A stretch of 64,000 nucleotides of DNA from Chloroflexota bacterium (GCA_029262695.1 JAJCYV010000003.1:55171-119170); one strand, 5' to 3'; numbered from the stretch's first letter, positions 1 to 8,851 are shown. A program made the numbers and translations. The notes: generated from the letters alone by a model not told the origin.

Positions 1-2024
1 ATCGCGACGCGCTGAGGAGCACGCTCGGGACGCTGCGCAATATGCTCGAACCGCTGGCTACGACGCGCAACGTGCTCGTCCCGAACGGGACGGACCATCT
101 GCCGGCGCACAACGGACTCTCCGGCGTCATCGCGTCCGCCAACGAGATCCTTGAGGACGCGACGATGGAGCATGGGACGTACCCGCAGTTCGTTGCCGCC
201 GTGCGCGAGGATCTGGGCGAGCGCTACGACGAGCTGCCGCTCCTCACGGGCGAGTTCCGATCGAGCGACCGCTCGAACGTCCTGCCGGGCGTGCTCTCGG
301 CGCGGACGTGGCTGAAGCAGCGCTACGCCTGGTGCGAGGACCTGCTGGCGCGCTACGCGGAGCCTCTGGCGGCCTGGGCGCACCTGCTGCGGTCGCCGAA
401 CGGCGGTTCGCCGGAGCGCACGGCGGAAGACCGGCGGCTGCTGGGACATGCCTGGAAGCTGCTGCTGCAGAACGGCCCTCACGACTCCGTAACCGGCTGC
501 TCCGTGGACGCGGTGTACGACGACGTTGGCCTGCGCTTCCAGAAGTGCGAGCAGATCGGCGAGGCAGTGTACTTCGCGGCGCTTTCGGAGATCGCCGAGG
601 CGGCGGCGCCGTCCGGCGAGACGTGTGCGGTCGCCTGGAACCCACTCAACGTTTCGCGCACTGACTTCTGTACCGTCCGCGTGCCGGTGCGGGAGGGCGA
701 GGAGCCGACGCACGCGGTCGACGAGTCCGGCGTTGCGGCGGCGCTGCAGCCGGTTGAGCGCGGCCTCAAGTCGCCGCTCGACCGGCGCGAGCGCGTCGTC
801 TTCGGTTTCGTGGCGAACGAAGTGCCCGCGCTCGGGTATAAGGTCCTCCGGCTCGAACGGCGAGAAGGAGTCGGACCGCCTGCGCCGAGCGGCCCGACGA
901 TCGAGAACGAGTTCTTCCGCGTCAAGGGCGAGGCGGACGGCACGCTGACGGTGGAGGACAAGAGCGACGGCCGCGTCATGCGCGGCCTGAACCGCTTCCT
1001 CGACGCCGGCGACCGCGGCGACGAGTACACTTACGACCCGCCGCCCGACGATCGCGCCGTCGATCGTCCGAGCGGCCCGGCGACGGTTGCTGTGACGGAG
1101 ACGGGGCCGGCGCGCTGGACGCTCGAGGTGCGCCAGACGTATCGGCTGCCGGCGCGCCTGACGCCTGACCGCCGAGCGCGGGCCGGAGACGAGGTGGAGT
1201 GCGAGATCACGAGCCGCGTTCGCCTCTATCCGGGCGTCGGCCGTGTGGACGTTGAGACGGAAGTCGACAACCGCGCGGAGGACCACAGGCTGCGCGTGCT
1301 CTTCCCCGCCGGGGTCGCCACCGACCACTCGGACGCTGAGCAGCACTTCGGCGTAGTGCGTCGGCCGGTCGCCTGCCCGCCCGAGGCGCCGAACGCGCCG
1401 GAGTCGCCCGTCGCCTACTACCCGCAGAAGACGTTCACGGACCTGAGCGACGGCGAACGCGGCCTGATGATCGCGAACCGTGGCCTGGCCGAGTACGAAG
1501 TGATGAAAGCAGACGACGGGACGGCCACGCTGGCGGTCACTCTGCTCCGTTGCGTGTCCTGGCTCTCGCGCGACGACCTGTCGATGCGGCGCGGCCACGC
1601 CGGGCCCGGCTTCGAGACGCCGGGCGCGCAGATGATCGGCCGCTGGACGTTCGAGTATTCGCTGATCCCGCACACCGGCGGCTGGCGCGACGTGTTCTCG
1701 GAGGCGCATGCGTTCGCGAGGCCGTTGCGCGCGCTGCGCACGAGCCGCGGCAGCGGCCGGTTGGCGTTCCAGCAGAGCCTGCTGGCGGTTGATGCTCCGG
1801 AGCTGGTCGTCTCCACGGTGAAGCTGGCCGAGGACGATGACGGCGTCGTCGCGCGAGCGTACAACATCGCCGATGAGCCGATCGAGGGGGGCGTTGCGCT
1901 GAGCGGGGCGCACGGGGGCGTCAGCGCGGTCGACTTGAACGAGGAGAACGCGGCGGACGTGGACGCTTCGGACCTCGCGTTGCGGTCGAATGAGATCGTC
2001 ACGCTGAAGTTCCCTCACCCCTAG
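1..2024 (+). CDS. GH38 alpha-mannosidase, 3' part (5' end outside window)
   Basis: Retaining glycoside hydrolase of family GH38, expected to remove alpha-mannosyl residues from oligosaccharides. The reading frame is open back to base 3, so the ATG at 42 in the ORF track is internal and the N-terminal catalytic nucleophile domain lies outside the window. Visible family landmarks are VLVPNGTDHLPAH, the helical segment with LLGHAWKLLLQNGPHDSVTGCS (about residues 145-165 of the ORF) and FQKCEQIGE, followed by the C-terminal beta-sandwich. No TM segment or signal is visible in this part. The last codons and TAG stop lie in a dispersed CCCTCACCCCTAG hairpin repeat, so the extreme C-terminus may be repeat-derived. 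Family call is firm; substrate is not known. Confidence 0.88.
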   Translation, partial: RDALRSTLGTLRNMLEPLATTRNVLVPNGTDHLPAHNGLSGVIASANEILEDATMEHGTYPQFVAAVREDLGERYDELPLLTGEFRSSDRSNVLPGVLSARTWLKQRYAWCEDLLARYAEPLAAWAHLLRSPNGGSPERTAEDRRLLGHAWKLLLQNGPHDSVTGCSVDAVYDDVGLRFQKCEQIGEAVYFAALSEIAEAAAPSGETCAVAWNPLNVSRTDFCTVRVPVREGEEPTHAVDESGVAAALQPVERGLKSPLDRRERVVFGFVANEVPALGYKVLRLERREGVGPPAPSGPTIENEFFRVKGEADGTLTVEDKSDGRVMRGLNRFLDAGDRGDEYTYDPPPDDRAVDRPSGPATVAVTETGPARWTLEVRQTYRLPARLTPDRRARAGDEVECEITSRVRLYPGVGRVDVETEVDNRAEDHRLRVLFPAGVATDHSDAEQHFGVVRRPVACPPEAPNAPESPVAYYPQKTFTDLSDGERGLMIANRGLAEYEVMKADDGTATLAVTLLRCVSWLSRDDLSMRRGHAGPGFETPGAQMIGRWTFEYSLIPHTGGWRDVFSEAHAFARPLRALRTSRGSGRLAFQQSLLAVDAPELVVSTVKLAEDDDGVVARAYNIADEPIEGGVALSGAHGGVSAVDLNEENAADVDASDLALRSNEIVTLKFPHP

Positions 2025-2049
2025 CCCCTCTCCCCCAGGGAGAGGGGGA
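2018..2049. repeat. CCCCTCTCCC/GGGAGAGGGG hairpin repeat at the mannosidase 3' end
   Basis: Ten-base arms CCCCTCTCCC and GGGAGAGGGG are separated by CCA. The preceding CCCTCACCCCTAG supplies the last codons and stop of the mannosidase. Repeats of this type are widespread intergenic elements in many bacteria; it could also act as a terminator, but it has no following T-run. Confidence 0.7.
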
Positions 2050-2063
2050 CAAGGCCTTTGTCG

Positions 2064-2072
2064 TGGCATAAT
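2064..2072 (+). promoter_or_regulatory. Extended -10 box directly before the cyclase gene
   Basis: TGGCATAAT reads as an extended -10 (TG-n-CATAAT). It ends 8 bases before the ATG at 2081, and there is no Shine-Dalgarno sequence, so transcription should start at or next to the start codon (leaderless mRNA). No good -35 is visible. Confidence 0.5.
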
Positions 2073-2080
2073 CCGGTACG

Positions 2081-3037
2081 ATGCCTGAACTGCCTTCGTA
2101 TGACCAGTTGCCCGTGAAGAAGGGCGCGCCGCCGCACTCGGCCTGGGGCCTCTGGGGCGACGACGACGAACTGGGGTGCCTCAACCTGCTGACGCCGGAG
2201 CGGGTGGCTGCCGCGGCGGGACTCGTGGGCAGGGGCGTTGTCTTTCCGCTGAACCTGCGGATCGACCGTCCCGATCCGCCGCTGTACGGGCGTGGCGCCG
2301 TGCGGCACACGATTACAGGCGCGGGCGGCGACGGCCGCGACGATCACCTCGACAACTTCTGGCCGCAGGCGTCGAGCCAGTGGGACAGCCTGCGGCATGT
2401 CCGCCATCCGCAGTACGGCTGGTACAACGGCGTGCGCGACGATGAGATCGTCGCGGGAGACGCGGGCAAGCTTGGCATCGACACGATGGCGCGGAGGGGC
2501 ATCGCCGGCCGGGGCGTGCTGCTGGACGTGGCGCGGTACTTCGCGTCGCAAGGACGGCGGCTCGACTACCTCGCGCCGGAGCTGATCACGCCGGATGATC
2601 TGGAGGCGTGCTCGCGGGAGCAGGGCGTCGAAATGCGGACGGGCGACGTGCTGGTAGTGCGCACGGGCTGGCTGGCGTGGTACCTGAACGAGGCGACGCC
2701 CGAAGTGCGAGAGGCGATATCGGACCGAGGGCGGTTGAAGGCTCCGGGGCTGGGGCCGGCGGAAGAGATGGCGGCCTGGCTCTGGGACCAGCAGGTGGCG
2801 GCGGTGGCGGCGGATAACCCGGCGCTGGAGGTCTGGCCGCCGAAGCCGGAGACGGGCGATTTCATGCACTGGCGGCTGATCTCGCTGCTGGGGATGCCGA
2901 TCGGAGAGCTCTGGGACCTGGACGCGCTGGCGGCGGACTGCGCGGAGGACGGCGTGTACGAGTTCCTGTTCACGTCGGCGCCGCTGAACGTGCCGGGCGG
3001 CGTTGGCTCACCTCCGAACGCGATGGCGATCAAGTAG
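2081..3037 (+). CDS. Cyclase-family metal-dependent hydrolase (kynurenine formamidase-like)
   Basis: 318 residues, a usual length for the PF04199 cyclase family, which includes kynurenine formamidase and polyketide cyclase relatives. The start ATG follows a -10-like box with no ribosome site. The segment SSQWDSLRHVRHPQYG (about 98-113) stands where the family metal motif HxGTHxDxPxH is expected; the first histidines are replaced by Ser-Gln, as in the SQWD subgroup of this family. GRGVLLDVARYF and GDVLVVRTGW follow in the expected order. The C-terminus ends GSPPNAMAIK, and a degenerate copy of that end lies about 680 bp downstream. Cytosolic; the substrate cannot be told from sequence. Confidence 0.85.
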   Translation: MPELPSYDQLPVKKGAPPHSAWGLWGDDDELGCLNLLTPERVAAAAGLVGRGVVFPLNLRIDRPDPPLYGRGAVRHTITGAGGDGRDDHLDNFWPQASSQWDSLRHVRHPQYGWYNGVRDDEIVAGDAGKLGIDTMARRGIAGRGVLLDVARYFASQGRRLDYLAPELITPDDLEACSREQGVEMRTGDVLVVRTGWLAWYLNEATPEVREAISDRGRLKAPGLGPAEEMAAWLWDQQVAAVAADNPALEVWPPKPETGDFMHWRLISLLGMPIGELWDLDALAADCAEDGVYEFLFTSAPLNVPGGVGSPPNAMAIK

Positions 3038-3074
3038 ATTCAGACGGCGGCGTGGCTAGATGACCGCCGCTGGC

Positions 3075-3566
3075 TCAGCGACACGGATCTTCCGTGGGTT
3101 CATACCAGGGGAGGCCTTCCGGCCGATCAGGATCGTCCCAACTGACGACGGTGTCCGCGGGGAAGAGTGTGAAGTAGAGCTTTCCGTCGACGCTCTGTTT
3201 GGTGAACCCACCGCCCTTCAAGTCCACGGGCAGAGGTTCGGTGCCGTTCCACGTCCAGCCGCTTGGCAATGCCGGACGGCTTCCCGGTTCGCTGGGATCA
3301 AAGGCGGGCAATTGAACGGCGCCCGCCGGTAGCGTTGGCACTTCACCCTTGGAGGGATCCCAGCCAGGAGTGCTCAACGGGATGGGGGGAGGTTGTGGCA
3401 CGATGGCATCGCCGCTACACAGGTCGCGGGATTCGGCAGGGGCGTTAGCGGGCCCAAGCGACAGGATCGCCAACAGAGCTACGGCTACGACACCGGCGAT
3501 TGACCCGGCCAGATACTGACCGCGCACCCTCAAGCGCTGGTTCCGGAGTGCCTCAAGGAATCTCAA
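3075..3566 (-). CDS. Hypothetical secreted or membrane-anchored protein
   Basis: 163 residues with one hydrophobic segment near the N-terminus (about residues 19-38, SIAGVVAVALLAILSLG), preceded by basic residues, fitting a signal anchor or uncleaved signal peptide. The rest is Pro- and Asp-rich, with two Cys, and has no motif I recognise. Start is a TTG, so the true start is uncertain. It is convergent with the upstream cyclase gene and stands alone. The high proline content and lack of frame interruption make it more likely real than shadow, but support is modest. Confidence 0.5.
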   Translation of the reverse strand: MRFLEALRNQRLRVRGQYLAGSIAGVVAVALLAILSLGPANAPAESRDLCSGDAIVPQPPPIPLSTPGWDPSKGEVPTLPAGAVQLPAFDPSEPGSRPALPSGWTWNGTEPLPVDLKGGGFTKQSVDGKLYFTLFPADTVVSWDDPDRPEGLPWYEPTEDPCR

Positions 3567-3817
3567 CGGTGCTCACCCTGCCCTGGATCGAGTCAGTTGC
3601 GGCGCTGATGCCAGCGACACGTCCGTCCCGTGTCTACACGACCCGAGGCCCCTATATTATACGCCTCCTGTGCTCGCCCTGTTCCCCTCCGAATGGGATG
3701 GCGATAAAGTGACGGGCGGAAAACGAGAACCTGAGAACCTAGAACCTAGAACCTGAGAACCTGGAGCCTGGAAGGATTGTCCCTACGGTTCTTGGTTCTG
3801 ATAGGCGGGAGTTGGAG
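3567..3817. other. Intergenic region with cyclase 3'-end remnant and short tandem repeats
   Basis: At 3686-3710, 22 of 25 bases match the 3' end of the upstream cyclase gene (3011-3035), and both read SPPN-x-MAIK then stop. At about 3726-3772 there are tandem copies of AGAACCT/AGAACCTG. No gene is supported here. Confidence 0.6.
3726..3772. repeat. Short tandem repeat, AGAACCT units
   Basis: Five to six degenerate copies of GAACCT(A/G)A run directly upstream of the M20 amidohydrolase. They are simple-sequence repeats of the sort also seen, with other units, at 13127 and 21159. Confidence 0.7.
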
Positions 3818-5002
3818 ATGGACACTGCGGTAACAGCTGTAGACAAGGCGAAAGAGCGAGCGAAGGTTGCGGTGGCCGAAGCTGGCGAGATGCTGGTGGA
3901 GGTTAGCCGCGACATACACGCGCACCCGGAGCTGGCGCTCAAGGAGACGCGCGCGGCGAAGCTGCTGAGCGACACGCTGGAGGGGCAGGGGTTCGCGGTG
4001 GAGCGCGGCGTCTACGGCATCGAGACGGCTTTCCGCGGGGTCTGGGGCGAAGGGCCGGTGACTGTCGCCTACCTGCTGGAGTACGACGCGCTGCCGGGCA
4101 TCGGGCACGCCTGCGGGCACAACCTGATCGCAACGGCCGGGCTGGGCGGCGCGATCGGCCTCAAGGGCGCCGTTTCGCCCACGGACGTGCGCCTGGTCGT
4201 ACTCGGGACGCCCGCGGAGGAGGACATCGGCGGCAAGCAGCTGCTGCTGGACAAGGGCGCGTTCGACGGTGTCGACGCGGCGCTGATGGTGCACCCTGCT
4301 CCGGTCGAGATCGCGGACCCGTTCATGTTCGGCGTCTACATGTGCGACGTTACGTACCAGGGCCGTGAGGCTCACGCGTCGGTGGCGCCGGAGACCGCAC
4401 TCAACGCACTCGACGGTCTGGTGACCGCGTATCAGGCGGTGGCGCAGCTGCGGCAGCATATCCGCCGGGACGCGCGCATGGCGGGCGTCATCCTGGAGGG
4501 CGGCGAGGCGAGCAACGTGATCCCGGCGAGGGCGAAGGGAAGGTTCGAGGTGCGGGCCCTGCAGCCGCAGTACCTCGAGGACCTCAAAGGGCGCATCGAA
4601 GGCTGCTTCCGCGCCGGCGCCGAGGCCAGCGGCACGAAGGTCGACATCGAGTGGACGTCCGTTGCCTATGAGCCGATGAACAACAACCCGACGCTCGTCT
4701 CGCTCTACAAGGCGAACGCGGAGGCGCTGGGCCGGCGCTTCCTGGAGGGGGTGGCGGCGTCCACAGGCAGCACGGACATGGGCAACGTGAGCTGGAAGGT
4801 GCCGTCCATCCACCCGACGTTCCAGATCGGGGCGTTTGCGCTGAACCACACGGCCGGCTTCACCGAAGTCTCCGCCACGGACGCCGCGCACGAGAACATG
4901 GTGCAGGTCGGCCAGGCGCTGGCGATGACCGGCGTCGACATTGCCCTCGGCGAGTCCGTGGCCGACCAGGCCCGCGACGAGTTCGCGGCCACGCGTCGTT
5001 AG
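3818..5002 (+). CDS. M20-family amidohydrolase (AbgB/M20D-like metallopeptidase)
   Basis: Predicted cytosolic zinc amidohydrolase cleaving an amide bond of an acylated amino acid or p-aminobenzoyl-glutamate-like substrate. The ORF-track TTG at 3812 sits too close to the GGCGGGA ribosome site; the ATG at 3818 has proper spacing and gives 394 residues, normal for M20D. Motifs: HPELALKETRA near the N-terminus; the metal-binding block YDALPGIGHACGHN (about 88-101); the catalytic acid in GTPAEEDIGGK; the lid-domain segment TYQGREAHAS; and the C-terminal metal site in STDMGNVSWKVPSIHP, typical of AbgB and PM20D2. Single gene. Exact substrate is unknown. Confidence 0.87.
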   Translation: MDTAVTAVDKAKERAKVAVAEAGEMLVEVSRDIHAHPELALKETRAAKLLSDTLEGQGFAVERGVYGIETAFRGVWGEGPVTVAYLLEYDALPGIGHACGHNLIATAGLGGAIGLKGAVSPTDVRLVVLGTPAEEDIGGKQLLLDKGAFDGVDAALMVHPAPVEIADPFMFGVYMCDVTYQGREAHASVAPETALNALDGLVTAYQAVAQLRQHIRRDARMAGVILEGGEASNVIPARAKGRFEVRALQPQYLEDLKGRIEGCFRAGAEASGTKVDIEWTSVAYEPMNNNPTLVSLYKANAEALGRRFLEGVAASTGSTDMGNVSWKVPSIHPTFQIGAFALNHTAGFTEVSATDAAHENMVQVGQALAMTGVDIALGESVADQARDEFAATRR

Positions 5003-5021
5003 CGCGAGCACCCGGCCCCGC

Positions 5022-5095
5022 GTAGGGGCGACCGGCGGTCGCCCACGCCGCGCCGCCGGGTGTCCGGGACCAGGGCGAGCGCCGCTCGCCCCTAC
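5022..5095. repeat. GTAGGGGCG-type palindromic element (two hairpins)
   Basis: The element begins GTAGGGGCGA and ends TCGCCCCTAC, with an inner hairpin at each end (GGGCGACC/GGTCGCCC and GGGCGAGC/GCTCGCCC). It fills the gap between two convergent genes and abuts the TAA of the alcohol dehydrogenase. Related copies lie at 7420, 8815, 14661, 15192 and 59171. Confidence 0.8.
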
Positions 5096-6211
5096 TTACG
5101 GCGTGATGACGACGCGGGAGGCGGAGGTCTGCTTGCCCTCCCATTCCGCCTTCTGGAACGCCTCGTTCGTCTGCTCCAGCGTGAACGTATCGGAGATGAC
5201 GTTGGCGAGGGGGAAGCGGTCCTTGTTGCGGACGAGGAAGTCGAGTGCGACGGCCAGCGTCGCCGGGTCGTACATGACGACGGAGACGATCTTCTTGTTT
5301 TGCCAGACGAGCATCGAGGGGTCGATCGTCACCGTCTTGCCGAGGCTGATGTTGCCGACTTCGACGTAAGTGCCGCCGGCGCGCACCATGTTTAGCCCCT
5401 CGGCGATCGCGTCCGGCACGCCGACGAACTCGGCGACGACGTCGGCGCCGCGCCCGGACGTCAGGCTCATCACCCTGGCGACGCGGTCGGGTCCCGCCTT
5501 CGCCTCGTTGATGTCGATCACTTCGTCGGCGCCGCACTCTTTGGCGAGCTTGAGGCGCTCGGGCACGCCGTCGATGACGATGACCGTGCCGGCGCCCATC
5601 GCCCGGGCGACTGCCGTGGCGTTGACGCCGAGCCCGCCGGCGCCCTGGATGACTACGGAGTCGCCCATGCGCAGGCCGGACTTGCCGAGGGAGTGGATGA
5701 CCTGCGAGAGCGCGCAGTTGACGGGCGTCACCATCTCGTCCGTGAGTTCGTCGGGGACTTTGAAGACGAAGGCGGCGTCACCCATGTAGTAGTACTCGGC
5801 GTAGGCGCCGAAGAAGTGTGGCGCGTTGTCGGAGACGGGGATCGGCGTCATCTTCAGGGGGCAGGCCGCGAACTCGCCGCGCAGACACTGGTAGCAGCGG
5901 CGGCAGGGCGTGAAGTAGGGGTAGACGATGCGGTCGCCTTCCTTGAGCGGCGCGCCGAGCGAGTCCGTGCGGACGTTGGCGCCGAGCTTGGCGACCTTGC
6001 CGGTCATCTCGTGGCCGAGGATGCGCGGGCCGGGGCCCATCATCGTGATGCGGATGTCGCCGCGCCAGACGTGCAGGTCGGAGCCGCAGACGCCCGCGGA
6101 CGTGATGCGCACGACGAGGCCGTCGGGCGCCGGGTCGGGGACTGCGTACTCTCGGATCTCGAACGGGTTACCGACGTCGGTGTAGATGGCTGCTTTGCCG
6201 GTCTCGGCCAT
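5096..6211 (-). CDS. Zinc-dependent medium-chain alcohol dehydrogenase
   Basis: 371-residue MDR-superfamily oxidoreductase using NAD(P). Catalytic zinc ligands appear in AGVCGSDLH and in GHEMTGKV; the structural zinc lobe is [15 protein letters not shown] (about 102-116); the nucleotide site is [19 protein letters not shown] with an Asp shortly after, which favours NAD. The start ATG has an excellent AGGAGG ribosome site 6 bases upstream. A short inverted repeat at 6230-6247 sits just upstream and may be an operator. The stop codon abuts a palindromic repeat. Members of this branch oxidise polyols, sugars or secondary alcohols; the substrate here is open. Confidence 0.88.
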   Translation of the reverse strand: MAETGKAAIYTDVGNPFEIREYAVPDPAPDGLVVRITSAGVCGSDLHVWRGDIRITMMGPGPRILGHEMTGKVAKLGANVRTDSLGAPLKEGDRIVYPYFTPCRRCYQCLRGEFAACPLKMTPIPVSDNAPHFFGAYAEYYYMGDAAFVFKVPDELTDEMVTPVNCALSQVIHSLGKSGLRMGDSVVIQGAGGLGVNATAVARAMGAGTVIVIDGVPERLKLAKECGADEVIDINEAKAGPDRVARVMSLTSGRGADVVAEFVGVPDAIAEGLNMVRAGGTYVEVGNISLGKTVTIDPSMLVWQNKKIVSVVMYDPATLAVALDFLVRNKDRFPLANVISDTFTLEQTNEAFQKAEWEGKQTSASRVVITP

Positions 6212-6229
6212 GGGGCGCCTCCTTTTATA

Positions 6230-6247
6230 ACTAAGCAGGCACTTAGT
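6230..6247 (-). promoter_or_regulatory. Inverted repeat ACTAAG-N6-CTTAGT upstream of the alcohol dehydrogenase
   Basis: Six-base perfect arms with a 6-base spacer lie 19-36 bases before the start codon. The size and position would suit a TetR-type dimeric repressor. The arms are inside-out relative to the NrtR site at nadA, so I do not assign it to NrtR. Confidence 0.4.
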
Positions 6248-6349
6248 ATCGCAGGGGAGGCTACGCCGTCAAGCGCCGCCGCCGTTTCCCTCTTGGACTT
6301 CGGGCGCGGCGGCTGCGATCCTGCGTCCCACGAGGAGGAGGTGGCGGAG

Positions 6350-7423
6350 GTGGAGACGTTCGCCGGCAAGTGGGTCTGGATCTGGAACTGGCGCCGCTGT
6401 GACGGCGGCGACACGGGACGGGTGGCCGAGCGGCTGCGGTCAGCGGGCTGCCGCGGCGCGATCGTCAAGGCGTTCGACGCCGGACGCTGGTTCGCGCAGG
6501 GGCCGTCGTTTCGCGACGTCTGCCGGGCGCTCAAGTCGCGTGGTCTGGCGGCCGGCGGCTGGGGCTACCTTTACGGGCGGGACCCGGCCGGGGAGGCGAA
6601 GCGGGCGATCGAAACCGCGCACTACGGCGAGGCCGACCTGCTGGTGCTGGACGTCGAGAGCGAGTTCAAGGGCCGTCCCGAGGTGGCGGAGGAGGTCTGC
6701 CAGCGCGTGCGGGAGGCGCTGGGGCCGTCGTACCCGCTGTACTACAGCACGTTCGCCATCGCCCGCTATCACCGCTCGTTCCCGTACGCGGCGTTCGGGC
6801 GCTACTGCACGTCCGGCGGGTCCGTAGGAGGAACGGCGCCGCAGGTGTACTGGAACGCTTTCCGCTGGCCCCACGACCGGGCGCTGGCCTGGACGTACGA
6901 GGACTATGCGGCGCTGGGCGTGCCGCCGGAGCGGGTCTTCCCGGTCGCCGGCCTGTACCGCGAGGGGCTGACGCCGTACCCGGCGCCGCATGAGGTGCGA
7001 GACTTCGTCCGGCGCGCTGCTGAGGCAGGCTCACGTGGGGTGAGTTTCTGGAGCTACGAGCACATGTCGGAGGCGATGTGGGACGCGGTGGCGTCCGCCG
7101 CGATGAGCGATGGCACAGCAGAGGAGGAAGAGATGTCGAGCGCGGAGTACGAAGAGCTAACGCGGGAACTGGCGGCCGTCGGAACGCGACTTGGCCGGCT
7201 GGAGACGGACGTACGGGCGTTGCGCGGGGAGGCGCCTGCGCCTCCTGCGGACCCGCCGCCGCCCGGCCCGGCGACGTACACGGTGCGGGCCGGCGACACG
7301 CTGAGCGGCATCGCGCAGAAGCTGGGCCTCGGCGGCTGGCAGGCGCTCTACGACGCCAACCGCGCGATGATCGGCGGCAACCCGAACGCGATCAAGCCGG
7401 GCCAGGTGCTGATTCTGCCGTAG
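6350..7423 (+). CDS. Glycoside-hydrolase-like protein with C-terminal LysM domain
   Basis: The ORF track opens at 5693 only because the antisense of the dehydrogenase is open. The GTG at 6350 follows AGGAGGAGG at good spacing and gives 357 residues. Residues about 1-235 resemble a TIM-barrel of the GH25/DUF1906 kind: GAIVKAFD, a strand ending VLDVESEF with an acidic pair, [11 protein letters not shown], and [11 protein letters not shown] short coiled-coil-like stretch and a Pro-rich linker lead to a LysM domain ([18 protein letters not shown]), which binds peptidoglycan or chitin-like glycans. No signal peptide is visible, odd for a wall-binding enzyme. The TAG stop is the start of a palindromic repeat. 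Confidence 0.72.
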   Translation: METFAGKWVWIWNWRRCDGGDTGRVAERLRSAGCRGAIVKAFDAGRWFAQGPSFRDVCRALKSRGLAAGGWGYLYGRDPAGEAKRAIETAHYGEADLLVLDVESEFKGRPEVAEEVCQRVREALGPSYPLYYSTFAIARYHRSFPYAAFGRYCTSGGSVGGTAPQVYWNAFRWPHDRALAWTYEDYAALGVPPERVFPVAGLYREGLTPYPAPHEVRDFVRRAAEAGSRGVSFWSYEHMSEAMWDAVASAAMSDGTAEEEEMSSAEYEELTRELAAVGTRLGRLETDVRALRGEAPAPPADPPPPGPATYTVRAGDTLSGIAQKLGLGGWQALYDANRAMIGGNPNAIKPGQVLILP

Positions 7424-7481
7424 GGCGGCGTTGGGCAAGGGCGCAGCGAGCGGGGGCGCAGCAAGCAAGCGGCGCCCCTAC
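7420..7481. repeat. GTAGGG...CGCCCCTAC palindromic element supplying a stop codon
   Basis: The element begins GTAGGGCGGCG and ends GGCGCCCCTAC. The TAG at 7421-7423, stop codon of the LysM protein, is part of its conserved edge. Confidence 0.65.
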
Positions 7482-7501
7482 CGCGTGGCTGCACGCTGGG
7501 C

Positions 7502-7507
7502 GATAAT
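7502..7507 (+). promoter_or_regulatory. -10 box (GATAAT) directly before the flavoprotein gene
   Basis: GATAAT ends 8 bases before the ATG at 7516 with no ribosome site between, consistent with leaderless transcription. Confidence 0.5.
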
Positions 7508-7515
7508 CGCCTCGT

Positions 7516-8748
7516 ATGCAGCTCGATTGTGACGTTGCGGTTGTCGGCGCGGGGCCGGCCGGGTCGCGCACGGCGCGGGACCTGGCGCGCGCCGGTCTGC
7601 GGGTGCGGCTGCTGGAGGAGCACCGCCGCGTGGGGGTGCCTTCGCACTGCTCGGGGCTGATCTCGCCGCGCACCTTGCGCGAGGCCGAGATCGGCGAGGA
7701 GGCGGTGATCCACCGCATTACCGGCGCTTTCGTGCACACGCAGGAGGGCGGCGAGGTGGCGCTGGGCGGCTCGGCGACGCGCGCCGTGGCGATCGACCGC
7801 GTGGCCTGGGACGAGACGCTGTGCGAGCAGGCGCAGGCGGCGGGAGCCAACCTCGTCCGGGCGCGGATGACGCACGCCGAGCGCGAGAACCATCACGTGC
7901 GGCTGACGGCGCAGACGGACGGCCGAGACTGGACGCTGACCGCGCGCATGGTGGTCGGCGCCGACGGAACGCACTCGCGGGTGGCGCGCACGCTGGGCCT
8001 GCCGCGGCCGAAGGAGTACGCGTACAACCTCGGGATCGAGGGCCGGATCTCGCCCGATGCGCGTGCGACGTGGCGTGACGACTACGTGCACGTGTTTGTC
8101 GGGCGCGACCTGGCGCCCGGCTGGTTCGGCTGGATCATCCCGACCGGCGAAGGCACCGTGCGCGCCGGCATCGGCACGACCGGCCCTGTGAAGCCGATCG
8201 TCGCCTACCGGCGCATGGCGGCGGCCTTCCCGGAGCTGTTCGCTGGCCTGGAGCCGGTCCGCATGTACGGCGGGACGATCCCGCTGGCGTTCGCGCCGCG
8301 GTCGTACGGGGACCACGCGCTGCTGGTAGGCGACGCCGCCGGGCAGGTGAAGCCGTTCTCTGGCGGTGGCATCTACACGAGCCTGGTGGCGGCGCGACAC
8401 GCGGCGATCACGGTGCGGCAGGCGTTCGAGCGCGACGCCTTCGGCGCGAAGTCGCTGGCGGCGTACGAGCGGGGCTGGAAGCGGGAGATCGGCCGCGAGC
8501 TGCGCAAGTCGTGGCACCTGCGGCACTTTGGTCTGGCGATGAGCGGTGCGCAGATCGAACGCGTGGTGCGGGCGCTGCGGTCGCCGGGTCTACAGGAGCT
8601 GGCGGACGAGCACGCGGACATCGACTACCCTTCGCGGGTGCTGCTGCGTTTGGCGCGGTCACTGCCGGCGCTGGCGACGCTGGGCGCGGTGACGGTGCGG
8701 CGTCCGGGTGCGGCGCTGAACCTGGTGCGCGCGCACTTGCCGGTCTAG
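7516..8748 (+). CDS. FAD-dependent geranylgeranyl-reductase-family oxidoreductase
   Basis: 410 residues. The N-terminal FAD-binding Rossmann motif is VAVVGAGPAGSRTARDLARAG with a dinucleotide-binding acidic residue at LLEEH. The second FAD motif is VVGADGTHSRVARTLGL (about 154-170), and the ribityl-binding block is LLVGDAAGQVKPFSGGGIY (about 272-290). This order is typical of the geranylgeranyl reductase family, whose members saturate isoprenoid chains of lipids, quinones or chlorophylls. Expected at the cytoplasmic membrane surface. It is monocistronic, with riboflavin synthase next on the same strand but separated by a repeat and its own promoter. The isoprenoid substrate is not determinable. 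Confidence 0.83.
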   Translation: MQLDCDVAVVGAGPAGSRTARDLARAGLRVRLLEEHRRVGVPSHCSGLISPRTLREAEIGEEAVIHRITGAFVHTQEGGEVALGGSATRAVAIDRVAWDETLCEQAQAAGANLVRARMTHAERENHHVRLTAQTDGRDWTLTARMVVGADGTHSRVARTLGLPRPKEYAYNLGIEGRISPDARATWRDDYVHVFVGRDLAPGWFGWIIPTGEGTVRAGIGTTGPVKPIVAYRRMAAAFPELFAGLEPVRMYGGTIPLAFAPRSYGDHALLVGDAAGQVKPFSGGGIYTSLVAARHAAITVRQAFERDAFGAKSLAAYERGWKREIGRELRKSWHLRHFGLAMSGAQIERVVRALRSPGLQELADEHADIDYPSRVLLRLARSLPALATLGAVTVRRPGAALNLVRAHLPV

Positions 8749-8814
8749 GCAGGGTGCCGAGGGCGGTTCGCGGGCCTCAGCGTGAGCGGTATCGTCGGCG
8801 ATTCGACGCGTGGG

Positions 8815-8840
8815 TTGGGCCGTTCGCGAACGGCCCCTAC
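8815..8840. repeat. GGGCCGTTCG palindrome with CCTAC edge
   Basis: A perfect 20-bp palindrome with half-site GGGCCGTTCG is followed by CTAC. It is a family member of the GTAGGGGCG elements and lies just before the riboflavin synthase promoter. Confidence 0.75.
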
Positions 8841-8851
8841 GCGGGACGTTG

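Noticed and set aside
2021-2869. 282-residue minus-strand ORF opposite the cyclase gene
   Set aside because: Arg/His-rich translation of the complementary strand of a clear gene, with no motif.
3746-5011. 421-residue minus-strand ORF opposite the M20 amidohydrolase
   Set aside because: Shadow ORF of GC-rich coding DNA; composition is His/Arg-rich and without domains.
6230-6247. Second NrtR operator
   Set aside because: The arms are inverted relative to the nadA site (ACTAAG outward instead of CTTAGT outward) and the spacing differs.
5693-6349. N-terminal extension of the LysM protein in the ORF track
   Set aside because: It is antisense to the alcohol dehydrogenase and shows no domain; a GTG with a ribosome site exists at 6350.
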